Positions 1 through 26,432 of a DNA stretch of 64,000 nt are shown here, one piece after another. Position numbers and translations under genes: made by a program. Position 1 is the stretch's first letter. Every line of letters begins with the position of its first letter. The DNA lies in NCBI GenBank assembly GCA_037179385.1, contig CM074187.1, forward strand, positions 52,176,879 to 52,240,878, read 5' to 3'. The notes below the pieces were generated by a model. It was not told the DNA's origin. It saw only the letters and a program-made list of their open reading frames with translations, and searched no databases. Source of the stretch: Holothuria scabra. Taxonomy: Eukaryota > Echinodermata > Holothuroidea > Aspidochirotida > Holothuriidae.

Positions 1-1958
1 TAACAACCATAGGGAGTACGCAGACCTAGACGACAAAAACAAAAGATACATTTCTTGGCTGTGCGTGCGTTTCGCGCAACTGGTAGGACCCTTATAAAAG
101 CACCTTCTATTGCTTTTGGCCCAGCTGTGCAACCCCATTCCATGCGTCAACGAATTACCGTGATGGCTTATACGTATTCCGTTAGTTAGCACTATTGAGG
201 TAGTGTTGTGATCATTGTTTCCTTTATCAGAGCTAGACTGTCCTAGGGGAGCATCCACTCTCAAGGTCGGCCGTGGCCGGATGGACCATCCAGGCTTTTC
301 GGACCATAATGCATGCGGAAATTAAGCTAAGCGCCTCGTCTCATTCAGACCTATGTCACTTTTCAGTCCTGTCAGGAAAACCTGACGCCACCCCTCGCAG
401 ACTACGTAAGACATATCACAAGGCAGAAATTGGGGGAGTGGATGGCATTTACCGTCCTGAAATGATTCCTTCAGTTTTTGGCAGACCATCGTAAAATTTT
501 CCCTATACTCCCACATGCATTCAGTGACAAGTTAATTGATGAGTGCGGAGAGCAGTCGTCTTGTGTTGAATTATAAGCTAAGTACGAGTTTCACACATCT
601 CCTTGCCCCTCGCCCTCACTAACATCCTTCAGGGTTATCCACTTTTAACAGGACGCATGTATAGCATGGGCTTACAGGCCAGAGATTGCACTCAATTATC
701 ACAAACCTGCATTAAGTGGGCACATATTTTGTCTCAATCTGGCGGAAAGTCGGGTAGTTAAAGTAGGCTGGATGTACTAATTTTAAAAATATAAGGCATC
801 GGTTTAAAAAAAAATATTAAATTTTTTCAAATTAAAAACTGTTGTTAGCAAGGCAATTCATAATTCGCGAATGCAAAATAAGAATAAAAAAGCTGTCATC
901 AATTGAAAAGAGGGCATGGCCTATTTTCAAGTAGCGGATTCGTCTATTACCTTGCCAACTTGCCAAGCTGGGCCATATTGCAGCTTCAAAATATGTTAAA
1001 TTTAGCACCAGATTGCATCTAAGGGTACCTAAATGTTCAAAAATTTTCTCAAAGGGGAGGGGACACCCCCTCCCCATACAGCTTTCCTCCACGCCAGCAG
1101 TAAGGCACTGAAGTTAACCCCAAAAGCAAAACTACAACCTAAACCTGAGTAGGTAGTGTATGTCCACTTATAGACAAGTGACAATATGCGCCCCTCCCTC
1201 CGATTCATTAAAATCTGGTGGCGCCAGACTTCAAGTTAAAGAAACCCTGGTTAAAGCAACAAATATTTCACCATTTTGCATCTGGACACCCTTGAAAATC
1301 ATAAAAAATTTCCACAGGGTAGGGGAAACCTCCCGGTAGATCCCACCCCCGTGATGGCAACCCATGTCCTCTTTGCCAGAAAATAAATATGGTAACCCTT
1401 CTTTCATCACTCCCCAACCCCATTTTTTGTGGTCCCTGAAAAAGTGGAACCACTGGATGAAGCAGCATGGTATATTGTTGCATATTTTTCCTCACTAATT
1501 GCAGTCATGAGATGCATATTTTAGTGCTTGGTACATGCACCTTAGAACACGCAAAGAGTGCATTTCCGGTCATCTGGAGGGTTTGCAAAGCCCCAAATTT
1601 TCTTGTACGTTCCGCGCCAACTGATGGTGACGCTCCACTTAGATAGACCTGTCGGCACTTTCCCTCAGGCTGACTTGGGCACCCCTTCTGGCAAATCCTG
1701 GATCCGCCACTGGATACGATTCCCGTAACTTCATTTCTACTGGATATTCCTTGTGTTTTGTCATGTGTGGGACTATTTATTCTTTTTTTTGGATGTAGGC
1801 TACCGTATCTTGCAATCAAACAATGTGGGAGAATTTGCCTTTCTTTAAAATGGTTTTCTGATAGAACCACAGTAGAATGCCACTGACAAAAATGATCCAT
1901 ATCAAAAATCTATCCCACGATCCGTAATTGTAATTACTCTTTGGGAAAAGGTCTTTGT
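1..1958. other. Unduplicated left flank, no gene seen
   Basis: Short ORFs only, none with recognisable domains or codon structure. A stretch near 710-750 (GGCACATATTTTGTCTCA) recurs at about 13085 in intron 4, and a hAT-like fragment lies at 1560-1714. Confidence 0.6.
1560..1714 (-). repeat. hAT-like repeat fragment
   Basis: It ends CTGGATCCGCCACTGG, the reverse complement of a CCAGTGGCGGATCCAG hAT terminus. Interior blocks GTTCCGCGCCAACTGATGGT and CATCTGGAGGGTTT recur inverted at 33172-33360. Confidence 0.55.
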
Positions 1959-4900
1959 GTAGAAATGACAATTTGGGCCGTCATATTGCCTTTGTTACCC
2001 ACGATTCCAAGTTTGTATTCTCTTTGGATGCGTTGCCAATGGAGAATGAGTTTTTTAACGCATGCGATTAAGTACAGCTATAACGATAGTGCTTTCATTG
2101 AATGCAAAAACAAGGTAAAATATTTTGCTACCTTGATGTTTTTTCAAACTCATAATAAGCAACTATGGTAATGGCGTTGTGGCGTGGAATTGTGGGAGCA
2201 AAATTACACAAACTTAGCTCATAACATAGTGCAATGCGACCCCTTTCGTGCAGTACAGTCATGCATGAGGCTTAGCTAAGAATCCGTACAAAAAATTTGC
2301 TGCTATAACTCTTACTGTTCTTTTAAATTAGAACATATCACAAAACCCCGTAATCAACTTGGAGTTTACGGAATTAAACAAAACGGATGTTTAACTGAAA
2401 CAAACTAAACAGTGCTTCTACATTCTCCTATATCTTTTCAATATTATATTTTAACTTTTATCTCCCAAGCCGGATTTGTACTGAGTTTGCGCAGGGAGTT
2501 GTCAACTCCCTGGTTTGCGTGAATAAACCTGCTGGGCAGGAGCTTGGCTTCCTGTTTGTTAGTAACACCAGTGAAGATACAAGCTGGTTTTAAGGGAACC
2601 GAAATGACAGCTGCGCAGGGTACTATACGAAGAAAACTGTCGAAGGCAAATGCAAATTGATGATAGTGCACAATACACGCCCCATGAGATTTTGGGGATT
2701 TTGTATATACCAATCAATATCTGGCAAAGGTTTGTTTTAAGAGAATAGGCTGATTATTTGTAAAATCTTTAAAAGTGAGGTGTTCTTAGTTTAGGCAGCT
2801 ATTGATTTTGTCGAACAATAACGATTGTTCAATATTTGTCTATTTAGATGTGATAAATATAAAACCCAGAGTGACAATTACAAAACCAATACTCTTCCTT
2901 TTCACCAAAGAACTATAGGTTCGTGTGTTGTGTGGATGTGTATGTGTTTGTCACATGTTGTTAATTTATATGTTCTTTGATGTGTTATTAATACTTATAC
3001 ATTTTTCAAATGTTTCTTAGCCTACTATTTTGTTTTCTTCATTATATATAAACTCAGTGCCTAGACACATGTTTTACTTCATTGTATAGTGAATAGCAAC
3101 CTGGTAAAAAACGCCGTAAATGGGGTATGAAAAGTTAACTATTTTTGTTTATTAGCCAAACAACACATTGACATTTTGAAAATGTATTTTTGTTAACTTA
3201 ATGTTCAAGACCAGAGTCGGTAAATAGTATACAGAAAAGATCAAACAGAAGCATTTGATCATGAAACTTTATCATCAATTCCATTCCATTTGAGTTACTG
3301 TTTACTATTTTTTATTATATGTGAAGAAGAATTGAACCACAGCAGACCCAAAAGGTATATCGTGCAGAGTTTAGACAGCACAACCTTACTCTACCCTCTT
3401 CACCTCAATATCTCTTTTACTGAGAGTGAAGAGTAGGCCTATCTTTAGGAGAAATGTCAAAGTTCATATATACTCAACTTTGCTTATGTGAGCAAGGGAA
3501 AGGGGGATGTTCCCCAATATTTCGTATTACCCTAAACCCGCGTTGAATCTGTAAATAAATTAAGAGAAAATTTTTTAAAAGAAACAAAGATTCCGGCAGA
3601 AATGTGAACCCAAATTCAGTTAGTGCAATACGCCTATGTGTTTGTATCTCCTTATCAGACATCCAATACTTGAAACAATGCGTTGATGTCCTAGACAAAC
3701 AAAAAAGTGAAATTTATGAGCAAAAATGTCACACCAGAATCAAATCTGTAAACTAAGAGAGCCATCATTTTGCCAATAGATATAGAGACGTACACAGGAA
3801 GTGTGAGGTGGGGGCAGTCAATTCCCCCGACTGACATGTGTAGGGTCAACAGGGGCACCGAAAAGTTTTCGTAATCGAAACTGTCTAAATGCAAAATGGT
3901 GTTTCGTATATGATGCACTTAGAATGTCAGGAATTACTGTTGTTTGGCAGGTACCAATTGAAAAAGAAGGCTATAGTTGCAATAGAAGATTGGCAATGTT
4001 TGAGCATTCCCTGTCCTGGGTGGAACTGTTTGCTGCTAAAGGGGGGGGGGGGGTAGTTCAGATAATATGCTATTTTGAATAAATTTTGAAGCATACTTAA
4101 AATAGGCAGGGCGCTCAATAGGCGCATTTCTTGTGCTGGGTCAGTTACCAATTGAAAAGGAAAGTATTTAAAGAGTCGCAATAGAGGGTTGACCATGTTT
4201 GAGCATTCGCTGTCCTGAGTGGAACTGTTTGCTGTTTAAAGAAGGGAGGGGGGGGGGGGTTGAGATAATATGCTGTTTGAAAAATTTTGAAGCACACTTC
4301 TTAATACGCAGGGTTGGCGCATTTCTTGTGCTGGGTCAGACTAATTCACACCACTTCCGAGTGATTTACTCACAACTTAACTTGCTCCTTTTCCCCTACT
4401 ACTTTAGGGAGGTGGAGCCATGCGCCCCCTTTCCGCATGTAACTTAATATATGAGACTCTAATGTTAACCAATTGCATTTCAGATGGCTTTGAAGCAGAA
4501 TTTGTTACATGGCATTAGCGGTTACAACCTCCAGTCGGACAGCAATACTCTTGAATGGATTTAAATCCAAATTACTGTAGCACGGTCAGGGCGGTCTACG
4601 CACCAGGCTTGGGTTCTTTGCTTTGAACGTCATCGCTTTTCCACTGGGCCATGTCACTCTCCCGCTATAGTATTCGTTAAAATGTTTCTGAATTTAGTGG
4701 GAGTCATATAGACCCTTAAAACGGTAAGGCTAGTTTTGAACTTCAGTACTTGCGAAACAAACAATAATACATTTTTATCGGTTTTTCAAGCACTTTCCTG
4801 CAACAAATTACTCCTGGCGCAAAAAAGAAGAAGACAATAAAAGAAATGTTCATACCACAATATCCTGGAATGGAGAACATTACTCTACGTGTGATTCACA

Positions 4901-5092
4901 TTTTTCCTTTTTGACTTTCATTGGTTGCTTCAATTTTTGAATGTATTGGTTCGGGATTGGTGTCTCTTCTTTACTACTGTAAATTTTGTTTAATCAATCG
5001 TAGCGTACCATCTCAATCGTTGCCTTTATGTGGACGTTTCATTCAGTACAAGTATAGCAGGCTTCAACACGCATCCCTATTTATTCTTTACA
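1959..5092. other. Upstream of gene A copy 1, no coding region seen
   Basis: Candidate promoter side of gene A. No convincing TATA-box plus start arrangement can be fixed without transcript ends. It holds the 194-bp tandem duplication. Confidence 0.55.
3953..4341. repeat. Tandem duplication of a 194-bp unit (copy 1)
   Basis: The block starting ACCAATTGAAAA at 3953 repeats from 4147. Both contain TTTGAGCATTC, GGAACTGTTTGCTG, a poly-G run and TTCTTGTGCTGGGTCAG. Copy 2 has the same pair at 39050 and 39242 with shorter G runs. Confidence 0.8.
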
Positions 5093-18583
<13,491 letters not shown>

Positions 18584-18929
18584 AAAGAGAGTCATCTGTT
18601 TAGAAATTAAAGCAAATTTTCATTGTGAATTTGTGAAATATTCTAGAACTGCGTGGTTGAAGTCAACACGTTTTCATGTGAAGCAATTTATATGATCAAA
18701 ACTTTATAGCAATGGGAAAATATGAAAATTTGCAATTGTTTACCTACCAGTTTTAAATGACTTTTTTGCATTGCACATTGAGCTCACGTCTAAATTTAAG
18801 AGTGATGGTTTCGCGAAGATGTTTTAACCACCTGTGACATGGTGAAGATTAAGGCACATGCTGGAGGTGGGAGCGTGCGAAGGAGCATATTTGTGTATAT
18901 TAAATAGATCTTGTTGTCAGTTTTTTTCT

Positions 18930-18935
18930 AATAAA
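18930..18935 (+). promoter_or_regulatory. Candidate polyadenylation signal for gene A copy 1
   Basis: An AATAAA hexamer lies about 350 bases after the gene A stop codon. No closer AATAAA was seen after the stop. The role is inferred from position only. The equivalent in copy 2 is 53972-53977. Confidence 0.4.
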
Positions 18936-20290
18936 CGCAAATATAGCATCAACTGGGTACACACAACCTTGGACATGGAGAGGGAGAGGGGGGGGGGGGC
19001 TCGAGCCTGATCTGTGTGGTTATCACTTGTTCTGTATCGTAGGCAGGACAACCGGGTTTGGTGGGACACACCAATGAAGGAGGGTTGATTTCCGCGGGAG
19101 GGGTTCCTTGACTGGGATGTTACACTATGTTGGGAGCAAACGTACCAATGTTGCAAAACGTTTACGACGTTCTTTTTGAAAGGTGTCTTCGTCTTCGTAC
19201 CCTACGCGCTAACTGATGATCGCTTGGAGTTTTAACAGTTTTAAGTTTAATCTTCATTACTGATAAAGCCGTCGAAATTCCATAACAGAATAACATGCAA
19301 ACGAACTTGAAATGAACCAAATATTTCCCTGAGTGGCATGCAAATATTGACGAACTTATGAATCAAACCAGAATCTGTGATGTTCGTGCTTCTTTATAGC
19401 TGTTTGGGTGAAAGTTTAAGACCACCGTCCTGAAAAAGTATTTAATTAAGTTGGTATTTTTAAATAAAACAGTTTACAAACATTTAACACTATTTACAGA
19501 GAGAACAAATGAGGATTTCGAGGATGGGGTGGGTAAGAATGCTTTCTCCCACCATATTTTAACTGGATGTTTTTACTTCACATGCCTATGTGATGTTGGG
19601 TTTGGTGGAGGTCAAGCGTCATTCGAGGTCACAAGAGCTAAAATGGTTAAATGAGATATGTCGAGATAGAAAGCTGTGATACTGTCAAATTCAAAGCACA
19701 GATACATTGAAATATGGGGACGGGTCGGGCCAATTTTTGCAAATATTGACGTTATCTTTTTTATTACTTATTTATTTGCCCCGTTTTAACATAATTGTGT
19801 CTAGAGGGCAATGGGGTATTCCCCGGTTAGACACCTTACATACTTTAAGTACCGCAGAATACTTGAGCATTTTAAAAGCAAGAAACATTACAAAATATGA
19901 ATAACATGCACAAAAAAGAAAGGGAAAAAACAGTGAAGTTGACGTTATCTTTTAACACAACAGCAAAAGGCCATATTCTGGCATTCTGACAACATTAAAT
20001 TGTTCCTATACGAAACAGTTATTTACCGCACACATTCCGTTATAGTAAGAGAACCATAATTTGGTTAACTCAGACCAACAGCATCAGTGGCGGCACCTGG
20101 ATTTAAGAGTTATAGGGCACATGGAGGCCACGAGGAATGATTGGGGCGAACAATTTCTCTCAAAAGGGTGAGTCAATGCCGCTGGGGTCCAGGGAATACC
20201 TTAGGGTCCCTTAACGTTCACAGAAGTAACAAGGAGAGGAAAAATTGGTTCACGCGGTAATTACTGCTTATTGTCACATATGGGAATCAC

Positions 20291-20366
20291 GAGCTGTTAT
20301 AGCGTAGTGGTCACAGAATCTGCCCGGAAAGCGGAGGATGGTAGGTTCGGTCCCCCGTCCGGCTCA
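20291..20366 (+). ncRNA. Second tRNA-like sequence (copy 1)
   Basis: A-box TAGCGTAGTGG and B-box-like GGTTCGGTCCC; anticodon stem TCTGC/GCGGA with loop CCGGAAA; acceptor GAGCTGT against CCGGCTC pairs at six of seven positions. The T arm is poor. It is followed by TCAATTTTTC like the first one, suggesting the same kind of tRNA-derived element. Confidence 0.45.
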
Positions 20367-20515
20367 ATTTTTCTCTCTTGTATTTCCTTTAGAAACCGTT
20401 CCTTCTGTGATAAGGGTTTATACTCTACCTTGAATCGGTTTAAAATTCATGATCGAATGCACTACTACAACACTTTCGACCTACAAATTCTAACTTCGAT
20501 CTACCAACGTCGACT

Positions 20516-20516
20516 C

Positions 20517-20566
<50 letters not shown>

Positions 20567-20609
20567 TACATATATATATATTATATATATATATAAATAT
20601 AAATATATG
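20516..20609. repeat. (TA)n/(CA)n microsatellite (copy 1)
   Basis: TA repeat with an internal ACACACACAC segment. Copy 2 at 55556-55647. Confidence 0.9.
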
Positions 20610-20650
20610 TAACGTACAAAAAGAAAAGCATCATTCCTATACAAAAATAT

Positions 20651-20763
20651 AGGCACAAAGGAAAAAGACGGAAATTCCAGTTAAAATAATAATAAAATAA
20701 ATAAAAATTGGCGGCCAAAATATATTTTTCTAACTGGTATTTCCGTCTTTTTCTTTTGTGCCT
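20651..20763. repeat. Foldback element with 33-bp arms (copy 1)
   Basis: Arms 20651-20683 and 20731-20763 pair with two mismatches (shared core AAAAAGACGGAAAT). Bounded by (TA)n, probably a MITE. Confidence 0.75.
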
Positions 20764-20812
20764 ATATATATATATATATTTTATTTATATATATATATAT
20801 TCCTTCAGTTTT

Positions 20813-20845
<33 letters not shown>

Positions 20846-20875
20846 ATTTGTATAATATATATCTTTATATATATA

Positions 20876-20924
<49 letters not shown>

Positions 20925-20925
20925 T
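20764..20925. repeat. Interrupted (TA)n microsatellite (copy 1)
   Basis: Several TA tracts with short interruptions, ending at the Penelope-like element. Copy 2 at 55802-55965. Confidence 0.9.
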
Positions 20926-21239
20926 GAACAGGCACGAACGGTGTACAGCGAGCCAAGATACATCACCTATTAGAATAATTACACAAGAGATGTTTGTTCC
21001 TGTGTCTACAAGAGCTTATCAGTTCGTTTTTTTATTAAGAGTTGCTAAGGAAGGTTTGAGTATAATGAAGAACTTTTCTTCAAGACAGAGATTACAAGTT
21101 TTAGATGATGTGGAGTATGCTCGAGCTTTGTTCATGAGTTTTCATTTAACGGAGTGTTCTACATTTGTATCCTTTAGTTACCAGATGTATTCACTGAGTG
21201 CAGTTGCGTTTCTTTTGTCTTTGTGTTTAAAGCTAGACT
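20926..21239 (-). repeat. Left arm of the Penelope-like inverted repeat (copy 1)
   Basis: The reverse complement of 21861-22175 with few mismatches; it encodes the element's C-terminus on the minus strand. It abuts a (TA)n tract on the left. Confidence 0.85.
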
Positions 21240-21860
21240 TTTGGTCGGTGTATCTTGTTTTGAATGTGTTCTCTGTTAGAACAATGTATGTTTCTTCGTT
21301 GTGGTTGTCGTGGCGTGTTACAGTTGCTTGGTACACAATGTTGTTCCTGAGGCAGTTGCCTTCCAATGGGCACTCACTTTGCTTTCTGCTTCGCGTTGCT
21401 GGTTGTACTTCCTGTTTCGCCAGTATGTATTTGTTGTGCGCTGATATAATTTGGTCTATGTTTGCCATGCAGCTGTAACTCAGTTTCACTGTGTTTCTGT
21501 TGAGTAAAGTATGTAGTTTGTGCCCAGGTGGGAAGCAGCTGTCCAAGAGGTTAAAGAATTTCTTGCCAATGTTGGTTGTGACACTGTCACTAAACGGGAG
21601 GTTGAACTAGGTTATGTTCCTATTTCGTCTTCGTTTCAGGGCTCCCTTGGAATGACTGGTGCTAGGGGGTTGGGTCTCGTACTTTAGGTTGTACCCATAG
21701 CCACTTCTTTGTAATGCTTCTTGTTGTACGGGCGATGATGTGTTGAATGTTTTCGTCGGAAGAAATGTTGGATAGTCTCCTGTTGATGCTTTCTGGAATG
21801 TTCTTTATGATAAGTGGGGGGTGGTTGCTCTGTTTGTGCACATAGAGAGGGGTGTCCACA

Positions 21861-22175
21861 AGTCTAGCTTTAAACACAAAGACAAAAGAAACGCAACTGC
21901 ACTCAGTGAATACATCTGGTAACTAAAGGATACAAATGTAGAACACTCCGTTAAATGAAAAATCATGAACAAAGCTCGAGCATACTCCACATCATCTAAA
22001 ACTTGTAATCTCTGTCTGGAAGAAAAGTTCTTCATTATACTCAAACCTTCCTTAGCAACTCTTGATAAAAGAAACGAACTGATAAGCTCTTGTAGACACA
22101 GGAACAAACATCTACTGTGTAATTATTCTAATAGGTAATGTATCTTGGCTCGCTGTACACCGTTCGTGCCTGTTC
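21861..22175 (+). repeat. Right arm of the Penelope-like inverted repeat (copy 1)
   Basis: Plus-strand copy of the element's 3' end, containing [16 protein letters not shown] in forward reading. It joins the truncated RT at about 21860, a common terminal arrangement in Penelope-like elements. Confidence 0.85.
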
Positions 22176-22438
22176 ACAACGAAGACGGAACGAACACGTG
22201 CTTAAAATCGGACACGTTCAAAAGCAGCGAACACATACGTATTTAACGTTATTGACATCATTCTACTTCAGGCTTCTGAGGAATGAGGACCTACATAATT
22301 GGCCCTTAAGAAACAGTTCTGTAAAGCTATGTCGTAAGAACTTATTGAAACCTTTTCAATATTACAGCTCCCTTCACAGGGTTGAGCACTTTACCATTGC
22401 CTGGTTGACATTATTAATTAATTTTTACTATTACGGTT

Positions 22439-22627
<189 letters not shown>

Positions 22628-23209
22628 CTACGTAGAATCATATTTAACTGTAGTGTGATGTAGGACACTTGGGTGTATCAAACACAAGTGTCCAAATACG
22701 ACATATACCAAATAGATAAGCACTTAAAGCAGATTAATACCCATTCTCCTTCTACCGATTCTCTCTCCTGCTGTCGTTTAAGCGCATATCGCACCCTACC
22801 ACAACATATACAGACGAATTCGGGAACTTGAGATTGAAAGTACATTAAGTCAGTCACTGTTGTGATCTTACTGATACGATTTTTAAGCGAAGTTTTTGGT
22901 CGCAATGTTTCTTTGTATGATAAACGAAACATACACCTATCAATACGACTGAAAATATGCCGAAAACATGAAAAAGAGATGTTAATGATTTAAAAATTGA
23001 AAGCTATCAGATCACCATAAAAATATCCGATAGAAGTGTCTCAGTAGTATGAGGTGCTACAACCAATATCTTACTTTTATATTAACATTAGTTACAACTG
23101 CCCGAGTTGCAAACTTAATTTTTAGAAATGTATTCTTAACAAGTACGTTGTTATCTAATTTATATGCACAAGTATGACGAACATGTATTCATCATACAAG
23201 CCTGAGACA

Positions 23210-23720
23210 TGCCATTTCCGGCTGTCTTAGGGCTCGCGATTTTTCAAAATTTTCTGTACGCTCCGCGCCAATTGAAGCTATATTGAGCAAAACTTCATAT
23301 TCCAGGCAGGAAACCATTGGCCTACTCATATGCCCTCATACATATCATCAGATACCTTTCAACCATGTCAGTTGAGTAGTCTGTGCAGATGGATTCTTTA
23401 GTTATTGAAGTGCCAAAATATTATCAATGTTCAATGTTGCAGAGCAGTCCCGTTGCTACAGGAGGCAGGGGCGATTGCCCCCTGACTCGAAAAAGTGAAA
23501 AGTTCGGAAATTTGACACTAGTCAAATACAGTGCAGTTTTCCCAACTTTTACTTCAAAACTTACGCATTCTTCCTAATAAACGCTCCATATTTGTAATTA
23601 TTAGTTTTAAAATAGGCGAAATTTCCCGTTCGCGCGCTTCTCGCGCCCTAAATTGCAACCCTTAAAGGGCCAAGCCCCTCACCCCAAACTACAATTTTGG
23701 TACGGTGGTACCGAAATTCT
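23210..23720. repeat. Dispersed-repeat debris, hAT-like (copy 1)
   Basis: Contains TGCCATTTCCGGCTGTCTTAG and GTACGCTCCGCGCCAATTGA, related to the fragments at 1560 and 33172. It continues with a GGGGCGATTGCCCCCTGA stretch and CGCGCGCTTCTCGCGCCC, typical of decayed elements. Copy 2 is at about 58253-58763. Confidence 0.45.
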
Positions 23721-26177
23721 CAACTGGCTCAGCTCTTTGATTGACAGCTTTTTCAAACAATACAGAGTACCAAAGCTTATATTACACAGCATGTACGGTA
23801 CTGAGAGTGTTTTGATTATATAAATCGAGTTTTTCTTTACTCACCTTGAAGCAATAAACTGAGATTGTATCTGGATGAGCATGAATTTTAGACAGTTGTG
23901 GGAGGGCTTAAGTAAGAAGGTTAGGAGAATTGGCACTGTTTGGGATGGGAGAACTGGGCCTTAAATGCAGTAAGTGGTCGCTCATAAATCAGTCTGTGGT
24001 AAACTTTTCGGAGCCGCTACAGTGCGTTTCCCTACTAAATTTTTTTAAATATATATTCTTAATTATTAAATATTTTGTATAAAAAGGCAACAAAGTTTCG
24101 GGAGCTTTTTTAATGTCGCCGAGAAGCCTCGACCAATCCGCACTGCTACTTGGATAAATTATGTAATAACAACGATCTTCAATCGACATGCTTTCTCAGA
24201 TATATGTTAATAGGAAACGTAGATTCTTCGACAGAAGCCCAAATATTCAAATTTCCTTACAGGAAACCCTGACTCTAAACTATTTTCTGCAATACAGTCT
24301 CCATATTTACAAATGTGTAAAAGGACCCAAATTTTCGGCTAGCTCCGTGCGCCGCAAATTACGTTCCTAATACCGTAGTGTTCACACTTAAAAAAAATCA
24401 TTTCTGTTTATTTAGGAAGAAATTGTTTTCGCTCGTAGAAAAAAGGAAAAAATTAGCATCAGAGATGTACCTTTTGGTCAATGGGGTAGGGTGAGGTGTT
24501 TCACGTAGAGAGAGAACTAAATTTCATGGTTGCTGCCCTCTATTGGCCGAATGTTGTCTAAAGCCTTCAGCGAGTGCGAATGGCTCGTAAACCTCCCCAA
24601 TTGATAGGTAAAGTAGCTTTACGGTAATCCCCCATGGCTTGTTGCAAGCAGGAGGGTCCCGCCAAAACAGTTAGTTGCCTAACATCTAGCAACGGGAATT
24701 GACTGGATTCAAGGAGTCGATATAGTGTTGTCAACGGAGGCAAAATACTAAATTTTGGCATCATTGAGGGTGTTAAGTCAAATGTTGGGGCCAAAATTCT
24801 TTTTTTTTTTGCATTTATTTCTAGCCGTGCAATAAATTTCCATCGAATAAACATAACAAGACTCCCGATCGAAGATGACTTTTAGAGGAAGATAAAAATA
24901 AACCCAGTCCATTTAGATGTATATTTGTTTCATCGATTGATGCTTCTTTGAAAGTAAGCGAACACTGTGCAGATAAGCAATTACTTATAAGTTTTTCTTT
25001 ACGTTGATAATTCCATTCAGACGAAGGAAGGTTGTGTGCGGTAAATATGACATATCATAAGAAGTTTGAAAGAGGGACTATCCTCATATCCAAAATACAA
25101 ACAGTTTTACCGAACAGGAGACGAGTTTAAGCCATGTTTGATCTTTTACCACAATTGAACGTCTCATCCACTCGCAAAGGGCCATTTGTCCGATTGGTCG
25201 CTACCAGTATAACTAATTTATGACGTTTACCAAGATGGCCGCCAAGCTATACCATCAATCATTTGGGTAATTTGATCATAAATATCGCTAACAATTCAGA
25301 AATATGCAAAGATGAATGGAAAAAAGTTCATTCTGTTTGTTGAATAACGTTAGTAACCTTTTGCACAGAAGACACAGCCAGGCAGCCATATTAATTTATG
25401 CGTCTTTGCGTGAAAGTGTGACGGTGGCGACAATATACGCATAATCGATCTACGTGTGGACAGCTCTCATACTTGGTATATGAAGTCACATTGAGTAGAA
25501 TTTGATTTTTTATTCCTTGGAGACGGAAAGCCCCTATTGCACTAACTGGAGGTCAAAGGTTATTTGAGGTGAACCTGCCCTAAAACTGCGAAACCTTGAA
25601 AATGGCTCGTCAACACGATATCTCAAGAAAGCAATGCCCAACACTTTTCATATTTGGCATAAAGATTTGCCATATTCAGAGAAACGATCCTATTCCTTTT
25701 AGTGAGATTAATCTGGAGATTTGAAGCGCGAGACGGTTTGGGAGCAGCGGAGGCCTTTTGATCCACCGCTGGTTACTTTAAGGGAATTGCTTGTGGTTTT
25801 TGATCTTTTGCAGAAAATTGGTGTACGATTTAACAGTCATTTGTCATTTTTTTTTCATTTTTAAGTTGGACGTATTTTTTTATAGATGTGTCGGAGATCT
25901 GAATCATAATGTAACGTGGATGTAGAAACGGGAGTGGTGTACGAAGAGAAGAGACGGACATAGACTGAAAAAAGGACCCGGGAAGAGACTGACCGAAAAC
26001 GAAATTAACTGTATTGCGACCAAAACAGAAACGCCCCTTAACTTATCGAAAACATATTGCAGCGAAATCGCCATTACGTCACTTAAATTATATGCAAATG
26101 TATTAACAACGAAAGCTACATAATATTCAAAAGATAAAAGTGAGAGCAACTCAGACCATGACTTAAACACTGAATAT

Positions 26178-26432
26178 TCAAACATAAATTTGCATTTTGC
26201 ATTTTGTTTTCCTCTTACAATAATAGACATTATCGATACAAAAATCATAACTGCGGTACACTCCGTTTAGGTTGGAGGTTGGCATAACATCAATTAACGA
26301 ACCACCAGCAGGCATCATAATAATCGGCGCAGTTGTAAGAAGGAGAATGAAAAAAAAAATAGTCAAAATCAAAGTTTTCCTGGTAAGAAACTGAAAAATC
26401 TTGATCACAGTGATGATGCATGTAGTCGAATC
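26178..26432 (-). pseudogene. Orphan FReD C-terminal exon, degenerate (copy 1)
   Basis: On the minus strand a CTACAG acceptor at the upper end is followed by FDYMHHH, NCADYYDACWW and, in a shifted frame, ANLNGVYRSYD, the order of the FReD C-terminal exon. The phase-1 reading reaches an in-frame TGA at 26290-26292, then changes frame; the DRDND motif is eroded. No middle or N-terminal FReD exon was found between it and 30952. It is therefore a solitary relic, perhaps from loss of a minus-strand relative of gene B. Confidence 0.75.

Larger units (their letters stand above)
18584..20925. other. Downstream of gene A copy 1
   Basis: No gene seen. A single hAT-like terminus (CAGTGGCGGCACCTGG) at about 20085, the second tRNA-like sequence, a foldback and (TA)n. 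Confidence 0.55.
20926..22175 (-). mobile_element. Penelope-like element, 5'-truncated, with inverted 3' end (copy 1)
   Basis: On the minus strand from about 21860 down: end of a reverse transcriptase ([33 protein letters not shown]), a linker with RRRNRNIT and FNLPFSDSV, a CPLEGNC knuckle, a GIY-YIG-type endonuclease part (ETYIVLTENTFKTRY), then a C-terminus like [11 protein letters not shown] and [12 protein letters not shown]. These are characteristic of Penelope-like elements. Lesions include a TAG at 21607-21609 where a Trp would stand, and a one-base shift near 21660. The element is dead and lacks most of the RT. About 314 bases of its 3' end (20926-21239) reappear inverted at 21861-22175. 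Confidence 0.82.

Noticed and set aside
20966..21478. Plus-strand ORF ending in hydrophobic sequence that looks like a membrane protein
   Set aside because: It is the antisense of the Penelope-like element; the minus-strand reading has the recognisable GIY-YIG and zinc-knuckle motifs.
24567..24854. Minus-strand ORF of 95 codons
   Set aside because: No recognisable domain, low-complexity end in a poly-T run and an indel between copies; probably chance.
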